From Rhizophagus clarus (lineage: Eukaryota > Glomeromycota > Glomeromycetes > Glomerales > Glomeraceae), in NCBI GenBank assembly GCA_015698045.1, contig BLAL01000356.1:992001-1056000 (forward strand): a stretch of DNA of 64,000 bases, written 5' to 3'. The notes beneath the pieces were generated by a model, which saw only the letters and a list, made by a program, of their open reading frames with translations, was not told the origin of the DNA and did not search any database. Positions 37,504 to 47,767 of the stretch are shown in pieces. Both the position numbers and the translations under genes were made by a program. Positions within the stretch are counted from its first letter, which is position 1. Each line of letters begins with the position of its first letter.

Positions 37504-39339
37504 TTAACTTTTAATATCCACCCAAAATTCCCAGCAAGATTCAAGTAATCCTTTAGCGGTACTTTCCAATAATACCTCTCGACGATTTCCAATATAAATA
37601 GTTTTATACGAGATTTGTTGTTTTAATTCTGCAATTTTTTCGGCTTCAATAGGTTTTTCCAATAACTCTGAAAGCTGTTCGACTGCTATCTCAAGATCAC
37701 GTTGATTGTCTTCAAAGATATTAGTTTGATTGTTCCGAGCAAGATAGTAAGCAAAGACATATGTCCATTTAAGTGTCATACGACATTGAACAAGAATATC
37801 AACAGCCTTATTAAGGAACTGAACTTCAATCCAAGATAAATCAGAGGATTGTTGAATTTCCTCCATCTTTTTCTCAATATTATTATATAATTCACGATCC
37901 AACTTCGCCGATTGTTCATGATTGGCAAATCGATTATAATACTGAAAAATGAAAAGGATTATATTTATATTTAATTACAAAAATAAATTAAGCATGAATA
38001 AGTATCACTATAAATACATACATGAAGGTACCGTTCCAAAGAAGCACGAAAATTGGGTTGTTGATTTCTTGCATCTATGCTAGTCTTTTCGTTGTAACGA
38101 TTACAACTGTACCAGCCAATACCATGCTTTGACCAAGGACCCATACAGACCCAGCAAAATTCATATTTGCATTTACAAGTTATATGGCTACCTCCGCCAA
38201 TTTTTTCAATAGCTGAATGACAATTTCCGCATTCTTTTGTGTAAGTAAAAATCCACTTGGCTGTTTTATAATCGTAATCATCACATTTTTTAATCCATTT
38301 TTTTACAAGAACACAAATGGTAGGCCGATGATCTGGGAAACCACAACTAAAACAAAAGCGATGTGTACATACGCATTCGACAATCGGGATAATGCTTGTA
38401 AGTGAAGTGTGAGGTACATGGCATTCTATAGCGTATTCACAATTAGGACCAGGACACCATCGTAAATATTCGCTGTCATTAACGTATGCACGGCTTAGCA
38501 ACGTGCGATATCTACATATTTAAAAATAATAATAAAAAAAAAATAAATATTACTTAAAAATAATTGATTAAAAAATATATATAAATATAAACCTGTCATG
38601 TATATCTTTATTTACTGCCAATTCAACAGTTTTTTCGTCTACTATTACATTGCATTTGTTAGCCATACATAAGATTCTAAGATTTTCATCTCCTTCTTTG
38701 ATCTTTTGTGTTAAATAATGTTCATAACAATCTTTACAAAATTTGTGTCCACAAGATAAAGCTAAAGTATCTAAATCTTTATCATCATCACGACAAATAT
38801 TACAAATAAAACCAGGAACCTTTATAAATTGTGATGTTTTAGTATTATCAGCTATGATGCCAGCTTTATTTAGGACCTCAGTTGAATCTTCCATGTACTG
38901 GTCAATAAGTCTCTCCTTATTCCAATGAAAATGACGAAGCAACGTTACAGCATGTTGTTTCTGGATACCAATAATATTTGATACGTGAGTAACTTCGTCG
39001 TCTTGCCTCTTTACGATGTCCTCGTTAGAGTGAACACTAAAGTTAACTTCATAATTTTTTTTACGGTCTTTTCTTGCTACGACGTCAGTAAAATAATGAT
39101 CATTATCATCATCGTCTGCATAATCATCTTCTTCTTCGACATCATCGTCTGAAATTACAAATAAAATAATTTTTTGGAACTAATTATAATCGTATAATTT
39201 AATTGCGCTGCAAATTTTAAATATTCTTCTGAAAAAAATATATAGTTATAAAAGATTGACAAGAACGAGTATTGATTAACATACCTGAGTCTTGATAAAA
39301 ATCTTCGGAAGTGAGATCTTCGTCAGATATGCCCGACAT
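37504..39339 (-). CDS. Ariadne-type RBR E3 ubiquitin ligase paralog, active-site Cys replaced by Gly
   Basis: Exons 39339-39285, 39148-38593, 38511-38022 and 37941-37504 join in phase to 512 residues. Exon positions, intron phases and most residues match the gene at 23519. RING1 (CNICRDDD...CGHKFCKDC), IBR and RING2 (KECGNC...FCWVC) keep their zinc ligands, and the Ariadne domain is complete. The RING2 active-site motif, GGCNHM in HHARI-type ligases, is GGGSHI here, so Gly311 replaces the ubiquitin-carrying cysteine. The N-terminus starts MSGISDEDL before an acidic run. It may act as a scaffold or E2 binder, or simply be decaying; the open frame and intact splice sites favour recent or continued function. 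Confidence 0.9.
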
Positions 39340-40299
39340 TGGTTCAGTATTGCTTTAGAAATGACGTATTACCTATTTAAAAATTCAAAAAGCAATACAA
39401 ATCTTTTGTTCGAGTAATAAATCCACTACGATACAGAATACTTTTGTACACTTTTAGCTTAATTCGTTTTGTTCAAAAGAGTACGTTAGTGAAAGCTCGA
39501 CCGTCACAAAAGAAAACTATACTTACCTATTTTGCACAGAATCCGTCCCTTTATATAAAAAGGGGATCTCGGAGTGCATTCTCCGAATCACATGACAATT
39601 TATGAACATATACTCACGTGATAGTAAACAATGTATAATAAAAGCCAAAAGTTGGCTTTTTGAATATGTATTCTTCTCCATCCTCATTTTCAATAAAAAT
39701 ATCATCATACTGGAGAATGTTCACGTATGAGATATTTATATACCCGAAAAAATTAAATTTCCGTTTAAAGCCTTTTCCACATTCCGTGATCATACCATTT
39801 GACGTTGCACATGCCACATAGTTGCGGTTATTGCGGTTACGAAAATAAGGTAAATGACCGAACTTAATCGGATCTTCTATTTGAATAACCTTTTTGAGTT
39901 TTTAAAGGATTGTCCAATCAACGTTTGAAGTAACCAAATTAACAAGAGCATGAAATGACGTAGGTTAATAAAACAGTTTTAGAACTACATGCTATCTGAT
40001 AAAGTTGTGAAGTGGATTTTGAAGCTGAACTTTGTTTTTTAACGTTTACCTTTTTCAACCCATTCCAGTCTTTTCAAACTAACAGAAACCCATATATTAT
40101 AATTTATGTTGGGTTGCCTACTAAGCAGCCACTAATAAATAAGATTCTGCTGCTGTTCAAGCAACCAAAGATAAAAAGATGAAAAAAGTGGATTAATGGT
40201 GAAGTATATGTTAGGACAAGATTCCCTTTGGTTTTATTGGCTAGATGGGTACGTAGAGTCAATGAAAAATTAATTTATCTACATAATCGTCAACAAAAT
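39340..40299. other. Upstream region of the second RBR gene, with a short unassigned frame
   Basis: The first about 200 bases match the upstream region of the other RBR gene. On the minus strand an open stretch from about 39890 to 39614 reads IEDPIKFGHLPYFRNRNN and later ECGKGFKRKFNFFGYINIS; I cannot place it, and it lacks a start. Confidence 0.4.
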
Positions 40300-40745
40300 T
40301 ACCTACTATTATCTGGCAGAAATGACTATCGAAAAATTCGGCATCATTTGAGTCAAAAATCGTAAATTCGGATCTATTCGTAAAAGTGGATCACAGTATT
40401 TATTGTTTCGAGAAACGACCAGAGTATTTGCGCAACGACCGAGTACTGAAACAACATTTCGTGTTCTATTTATTGAACCCATAATTGAACCTTTCACATT
40501 TGTATTTAAAAACTTGGACTTAATTCGAAAGGTGATGGTATAGGTTCTCTAGCCAATTTGGATGATAAAGAACTTCTGGTTATTGAACTATCCGGAGTAC
40601 TGACTCGTATCCCAAAGAAACGTGTAGATGATTATAAGATAAAACTTCAACGGTGTTTGGAATAACCTTCTGGATGATTATTAAATATGCGATTTTGAAG
40701 TTGCTAAGAGACTCCGAGTATTCGGCTTCCAAACTGAAGGTAAGA
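40300..40745 (+). pseudogene. Decayed gene fragment, possible nuclease-fold family
   Basis: With frameshifts, the plus strand reads SDLFVKVDHSIYCFEKRPEY, then PIIEPFTFVFKNLDLIRKGD, LDDKELLVIELSGVLTRIP, VDDYKIKLQRCLE and EVAKRLRVFGFQTEG. The KRP...ELLVIE.SG layout resembles, from memory, unnamed Rhizophagus proteins that may have a PD-(D/E)XK-like core. Stops and shifts prevent translation. Confidence 0.4.
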
Positions 40746-41654
40746 TTTTGCTTTTTCTGTTATAATTGTGATTTTGCAATACTTAAATAACTAATTCCAT
40801 GTCGCGAACTACCAACAATTCGAGCTACGATTATTATTTATCAGTATTAATTAATTCAACACATTAGAATTTTAAAAAATGAACACAAAAGAGATGCTTA
40901 CAATGCCGGGTATTGTTATGGAAAATTTCTAGTGGTCAGGTTCCCTTTTGTATCATAGATAATGTTAATTTCATTGCATAAAGTTTCTTTTATTTGGATC
41001 AATGTAATAAATTAATATCAATTTTTAAATAATAGAGAAAATCCAAATAAGGTTTATTATTAAAAAACAACTGTAAATTAAATTTTATATATCAGCAGTA
41101 AGGATATTATTAATAGGATATTTGAATTTGGTCCAGTTAATTCATTCCTTTTTATGTGTATCTGCAAGCATCTTACACATCCTACATCAACGTCATTACA
41201 TACGCGAAGGCATCATTAAATTCTAAAACTTACATGTATATATATATACATATACTAGTTATAAGTAATTGGGGTTAGTGCCGGTTTCAAACTTAAAAAA
41301 AATTCTAATATATTTATATACATATGTACATTATGTACTTTTTTTATCAAATAATTGATGTCTAAAAATAATGCAAGAACCCTTTTTTATAATTACATCA
41401 TTATAACGTTCCATTTTTATAAATAATTAAACATATCAAAGTCCGAAATGTTGTTATTTTACGTCCCAGATTATTTTTAAAAAATAATTACCAAATGATG
41501 AATGATGATATCATTTTACGTATTTCGTGCACAAAAATGTATGTATTTTTTTAAGGAAAGAATAAGGAAAAGGAGAAAAGGGGGGAAAAGGAAGAATTGA
41601 TATTTAATTATGCGGAGTACTTTGATATTATTACGTCATATGACTTGCAGGCGT
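40746..41654. other. Intergenic, nothing recognised
   Basis: AT-rich. A purine-only tract (AAGGAAAAGGAGAAAAGGGG) lies at about 41564-41592. Confidence 0.45.
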
Positions 41655-42095
41655 ATTGATTTCGCAGAAAAATCATTTCATCGACAATCAACTTATTGTC
41701 AGTGATTTCATCATTTCACTTACATTTCACCGACAATTATTTCACGACAATTTATTGTTCTTTTTGTATTTTTTTTAATTTTTATTAATTTAATATTATT
41801 TCATAATTTAATAAACACTAAACACAAATATTTAACGTATAATTACATATCAACTTAAGAATCAAATAATATTATATGACATTTCTTTTATGCGCCTATT
41901 TATAATAAAATTCTACACAATAAACAATTGTATTTTCACTATAATAATTGTGCCTATGTTATTTCATAATCAAAATATTAAATACAAATAAATACTAAAT
42001 TAATGATCGTGGCTATGTTATTAATTACGGTAAAAAAAATCAAAATTTGGCGGCGATCTTCGGTAAAATAACTCTCGGTGAAATAAACTGAACCC
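41655..42095. repeat. Inverted arms of a TCGGTGAAAT-type minisatellite (foldback-like)
   Basis: The left arm (41655-41755) carries TTTCATCGAC, TTTCACCGAC and TTTCACGAC units; the right arm (about 42055-42092) carries TTCGGTAAAAT and TCGGTGAAAT, the reverse complement. About 300 AT-rich bases lie between. A second such structure is at 63.05-63.64 kb. Confidence 0.5.
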
Positions 42096-42599
42096 GACTT
42101 GCGGAATTACACTGGAGGTGCAGGGGGCTAACATCGACTTCATAGCATCAGGAAACGAGAACATCGTCAATCGTGATCGGTAAAAATGTATAAGTATTCA
42201 ATCTCCTATACGCGTAAATTACATTTTCATGTTAGTCATTTCATTACATGACCATGGGGTGTCACTAAATTCTTATCACGTAAGATTGATTATCAACCAG
42301 TGTTAATCTTGCTAATTAGAAAATTAAAAGAAGAATGGCAGAGAAAATTGATTTGGAATTTGCGGTACCATGCAATCGGATTTGAGATTCTCTTGAAGAA
42401 TTGCCCAAACGCCCGATTGAAGATATAGCATGGTTCATGGAAAACGGAATTGTATAATAACGAAAAAAAATAAAAAATAATTAAATACGATAATCATTTA
42501 GACGGAAGGAGATGATTCTTCGGTGACAATTATAGTCTCACGATCACATGTATATATTTATATTTTGTTACCTATTCTCGGTTAAAACCTGTATAATGT

Positions 42600-43625
42600 C
42601 ATCATCACTACTCAACGGTATAACAACTGTCCCGACTCTGAGAGAGTAATTATTCAACAAAAGGTCTATAAAAATTTTCTTCGTGTGGTTATAAATCCAA
42701 GAACTTTTAACCCTTGAAATATAATAACTTTTATACTCAGGTCAGAAAAAAATATTGGAACAAGAATGTTTTTGAAGTTAGTTCTGAAAAGGATTGCGTC
42801 TCCACTTCGCATAATCTAAAGTTGTCAGGACGTTCAGAAATACGAACACACGTGAGTGTCTTTTTTGAGACTCCACACTATCAAATTTGGGATTTCTTTT
42901 TCATATTTATTTTTTTGCACACTTGTTTTTAACATATAACTTATAAATTTTGCTTAGTAGAAAAAATGAAAATTTAACCAAACAAGAACATAAAATTCTA
43001 CCCAGCCTCATTGATGTCAAAAACTTGGATTGGTAAATAATTATTTGAATTTTGTGTGTTTTTAAGATTTATGCTCATGTGTTTTATGTACTGATGATGC
43101 ATACCGGTTTATTTTCATTAACACTACAATATGCTTTGCAAGGTCTGATATAGTCTTCTGTTATTATGAAGATACCGATAATTTAGCAATTTAGCAATTT
43201 ATTTTGTAGAAGCGACTCCTGGCGTTATAGATTATTGGATAATGCCACTGATGATGTTCTTGTATCTTATACCCATGATGATAAAATAGTTTCTATTGAC
43301 ATATATGGGATATCAAGGACATTACAGTGTCATATGTTCGATGTGAGGGAAGTAAAAGATGGAAAACCACCACTTGCGCTTAATCCTATCTAATACGAAG
43401 ATTCCGATACACTAGAAATTTATTTCGTTGATTATACAGAATTGTTTTGTAATGTGTTCGTAAACAACATGAAAACTGACATTGAGGATATCAAAGTGGG
43501 ACGGGAAAATCTAGGACGAATTATTTGTATTGTGTTTCATAATGCTAAAAAGAAAATATAAAAACCAATAACTGAAGAAGAAAGGGAAAATTAGCAAGAC
43601 TTTGTGAAGAAGAAGCAAAGGAACT
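42600..43625 (+). pseudogene. Decayed multi-exon gene of unknown family
   Basis: The best block (43205-43562) reads RSDSWRYRLLDNATDDVLVS, SIDIYGISRTLQCHMFDVRE, EDSDTLEIYFVDYTELFCNV and IKVGRENLGRIICIVFHNAK with one in-frame TAA (about 43393) and a final stop at about 43562. A weaker block at about 42625-42710 reads DSERVIIQQKVYKNFLRVVI. Codon composition is protein-like, but no domain is recognised. Confidence 0.5.
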
Positions 43626-44985
43626 TTCTAGAAAGTCATACGAGATCGTAATAAAATACCTCTAAATTGCTTGCTTTTTCTTACATAGTAACATTTAAAT
43701 TTTATTTTTGCAAAGTGGGCGGTGTTATTAACATAGCAAATAGTTACTATATTATGCAAGAATATTTAATATTATGTATTAATTACAGCTTATACTTTTG
43801 CATGAATCAATAATAAATTCTAATAATAAGTCAGTTGTCATATTAACGTGTTAGGTGCAATAATTGTTGAAAAGGAATGAGAAAAGACATTGAAACATAT
43901 GTAAAATCATGCAGATGGAATCTTCACTGTAATGCAAATGAAATAGATGATGAGTATGATATGGATAAAGTGGGAATTATAATAGATGCTGAAAAATAGT
44001 AAGTACACTAGACAGTGGACCATTTAGTAATCTCACGGAGGAATAGAGAATGTCTTAATACCTGTACACTTACTCGTACACAAGATATAATAATATGAGA
44101 GGAAATCCTGATTCCCGAAGGTACTTTTATTTCTCAATTAGATAGCCATTGTAAATCTAATGCTCCATATGATTTTATGTGCGGAGTATTAATAGAGTTA
44201 AATATTACCCTTTGTTGCACAAAAGTAAAGCACAAGCAAATATTTATGTAACATATTCTTATGACATGTACTTTATTAACTACTAGAACTTTAGCACATT
44301 ATTCGAAAATAGAACTAAGTGTAATAATTAAGTGTTCCTTCGTCAGTGATGGGAATCTACAGAGATCCAATGTTGCGTGACAATAATTTAAACTATTTAT
44401 TACGTAAATTTTCAGCCTGATTGTGTCAGATTTTTTTATAGGATCGTACATACAGAATGTAAAATATACCGTACTTTTCTCTTGTTATCGATTTCTAGAT
44501 CAACGAATTTCCTCTTAACTATACCAACAAAAATAGTGAGTGGCTTTACCATTAATTCAAATAAACTTTAATTTAGTAAAGATTTCACTTTTAATTGCTG
44601 TATAATTAAATAAAATAATTTTACAATTACTGATTAAATTCATCAATTAAAATATTTTATTATTTTATTAATACGTACAAGAAAAAATTAAAGTGTTAAA
44701 GGTAATCATAAAGATTTGTTGTTGTAATACCTTCAAAGAAAAGATTATACGGAAAATGTATGGCTAAATAATAATTATTTTTGAACTAATCATATTTAAA
44801 AAAAGAGAGAGTCTGGAATGCTATTTAATTAAAAAATAATGTGAGCCAGAATTGTCAGTGCTGACCAACATTTTTAAATGACCTTGGTCATTGATGAAAT
44901 AAACGACTTTCCAAACAATAGACGTTTTTGCAGAATTCAATATGTCTATTAGTATAGAGCTTAAAGTTACCGGAATTTAAACAAA
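43626..44985. other. Gene-poor stretch with a possible retroelement trace
   Basis: At about 43856-43930 a stretch reads GMRKDIETYVKSCRWN, which recalls the zinc-binding start of Ty3/gypsy integrases (GM..DI..YVKSC), but it is short and interrupted. Another short coherent frame near 44103-44220 (EILIPEGTFISQLDSHCKSN) is unassigned. Confidence 0.35.
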
Positions 44986-45640
44986 TGGATTAATTGGATT
45001 GAAAAAGCTATCATGAAAAACAATATTTTAAATATTATAAATTTAGACATTTTAGTAATATTCGAGAAATAGGTTCCGGTGGTTTTGGAAAAGTCTATTG
45101 CGCCAATTGGAATAAATTTTTTGCGTTAAAATCCTTTTTAATCTCAATAATGCCACAGTTGACATGAGGTTGGTTTTCATGAAATTACAAGTTCTTATCA
45201 AGATATTATGTATAAAATTCAGATTTAATTCGGTTATTTTTTTTCACCTTATTTTTGAGTTCAAATAATAGCCATATGACATTTATAGTTTAGCTGTGGA
45301 AATCTTATTAATGAGCCTTATATCCTTTCTTTTTTTATTAATAATATTGTAATTTACAATCAAATTTTAGTTATCTTTACTTGTATAAAAATCTTTATAT
45401 ATTCTCCATATATATTAGGAATAAGGCTAATTAGTAAGATTTAAAATATTTAGTCATGTTAAAATATAAGGTAAATGAAAATAATTATAAAATTTCTTAA
45501 TAATAAATATATTATTATGTTCTGGTTTTAAGAAACTAAAACGAAGTTATTTTAAATGAATCAATAGATAAATTTATACAAGATGCTCAATTATATAATA
45601 ACGGAATACAATGCTTTTTTGAGAAGAGGCAAGTAATTAT
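44986..45640 (+). pseudogene. Protein kinase N-lobe fragment
   Basis: After a frameshift at about 45020 the frame reads QYFKYYKFRHFSNIREIGSG and GGFGKVYCANWNKFFALKSF, matching exon 1 of the kinase at 18059 but with an intact glycine loop and the ALK lysine. It stops at about 45165. About 400 bases on (45555-45615) NESIDKFIQDAQL recalls the linker preceding kinase modules of this family. No catalytic lobe remains. Confidence 0.65.
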
Positions 45641-47323
45641 ATCGTAATTATTTTTTAACTTGACGTGTTAAAATGTGTCACGGCTTTCTTATATAAGACA
45701 AACATTCTTTTTTCTTCAATTTATTTCTATGAAAACCCCTTAATCTACATAAAAGTCATAGTCGGTGGCATAGTAACTTGCTTTTTCGTCCATTAATATG
45801 TTTGCTCATAGCTTAAATATTGTATAGCTATGGACTTACGGAAATTCCTATTTTATCATATACGATTATACATTAAATACACCAATCACGAGAAATCCAT
45901 GATAATAAATATTTTATTATCGTATATCTGAATAATAAAAAAAGAAACCCGACAACCGGACAATAAATGGATGAAACCGGACGAATATCGGTATTCGAAT
46001 ACTCAATCACGAATAAATAGCCCACACTATTTTGAAAACGGTGATAATATTGATAATATTTTATTTCTACTCGACGGATTATATAATAAAATTATATATT
46101 TTATCAAATAAAAGTAATAGATTCGTGTCAGAAAGACCCTCATTTAATTGTTAATCTTGTGCCTAGTTTAACAACGCCTTTATGCTAATCACCAATAGAA
46201 ATATTTTTTTCAAAAATCAAGTTAGAAAAAGGTGCGCGATAGTGCATGAAAATTTATACGTTACTTCTTTTTTAACGCATCACATATAAATTTAAATACA
46301 TATATATGTTCGCCAATGGCTAGGCGTAGTTTTTTCTCCTACTTGGTGCAATCAAAAAATAATTTATATCAAAATAAATATAATTAAAATGAGTTGCATG
46401 ATCAATAATATCAGTTAATATTTTTTATTCGATTAATATATAATTAAATTGATTATTTGTAATTTCACATTTATATTTAAATTAAATTATTGATTTGATA
46501 GCTAAATTTTTTTCTATTATTCAATAATATTTATTTATTTAATTCTATTATTGCATATTTATTTACAATTTAAACAAGTTATTAAAAACAATTAAATTTA
46601 TTGAGACTGAAAAATAAATTAAAACTTACAATGTAAATAAAAAAAGAGAGCCAGAGATACATTAAAATTTGTGCATTCTCTATTAAATATACTTGCAAAG
46701 TATATTCACACTTCAACACAGCAAATATCAGCCAGAAATTCATCCCTAGCATCAATAAAGCATCAAGTAACTCAGACTAGTCAAGCTTTAGGAAGACCTA
46801 GTTAGCATAAACTCATCTTTAAAAAGATGAAGCCTAGTTCATTTTAATTCAATGCTAGTTCGATACTCAATCTTGTTGGGACGCTCCGAAGTCCAATTTA
46901 AATAAGGGATGCTTGACAAATAAAGGATTCTCTTGGTCATATTTATAATGTACTTTAATGGCGTAATTCTAATTCATGAGAGAGTTGGTAATTTCAAAAG
47001 CCATAAATGAACTTTATTTGTACGGTAAAACCTAAAATATTTTCACATAATAAATACGTTGTTTTATAAATTATTATGAATTTATGTCACTAGTTCTATT
47101 ATAAATCTCAAAGTTATTGATTCTTTTTCCGTTGTGATTTAAAATTTTCATCAAAGACCGGTAATCAAAAAGATGTCGAATTCATTTTTATAAAATCTGT
47201 TATTATATCACATTCTTTTATAATTGTGAAACGAAATAAGCTTTAAAAAATTTGTCTGATTCGTATTTAAAACCTACTGCTGTCACATATCATATTAAGG
47301 GACTGATCCTTCGTCGACGCATA
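45641..47323. other. Gene-free stretch
   Basis: AT-rich, nothing recognised. A less AT-rich patch at about 46660-46920 contains short direct and inverted repeats but no identifiable element ends. Confidence 0.45.
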
Positions 47324-47331
47324 CTCTTGTG

Positions 47332-47536
47332 TAGTACTTCGATCCGGATCAAACCGATGATCGTTTTTCATGTGATGATTACGGCCAAAAATGATTAGCT
47401 CTGACCATGCTATTATTTTGGCTAAAATTCGCAAAACTCATAGTCCTAGCCTAATTCAAATGAAAACCCAATCCGGATAAAAAACCGGGTCAAACCGTTA
47501 GATCATATGAAAAACCTCATCCGGATCGAAGCACTA
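47332..47536. mobile_element. Non-autonomous hAT-type element, copy 2, with 8-bp target duplication
   Basis: Ends TAGTACTTCGATCCGGATC and CATCCGGATCGAAGCACTA match those of the element at 22033. CTCTTGTG is duplicated exactly outside (47324-47331 and 47537-47544). Only 205 bp long, it shares GGCCAAAAATG-like interior segments with the longer copy. Confidence 0.9.
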
Positions 47537-47544
47537 CTCTTGTG

Positions 47545-47767
47545 ATCGTCACCTCAGGTGATCTCTGTTTATCATAACAATTACCCTACTTGTGTAACTA
47601 CCCCTTAGTGTCTCCAAAATTGGATGTATCCGAAATTAATCATTTAACTTTAAGAAAATTTTAGTAAACAAACAAACTTGTGATCGTACCGCGCAATTAT
47701 ATAAACTTTCAATATTCAAAAGAAAAAAAAAACACTTTACTTAATTCCAACATCAAAAAAAAAATTA
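47545..47767 (+). promoter_or_regulatory. Upstream region of the Sel1 gene
   Basis: The hAT-type element ends about 230 bases before the start codon, so its ends may lie within promoter sequence. No clear TATA box is identified; a TATATAAAC stretch occurs at about 47698-47706. Confidence 0.3.
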
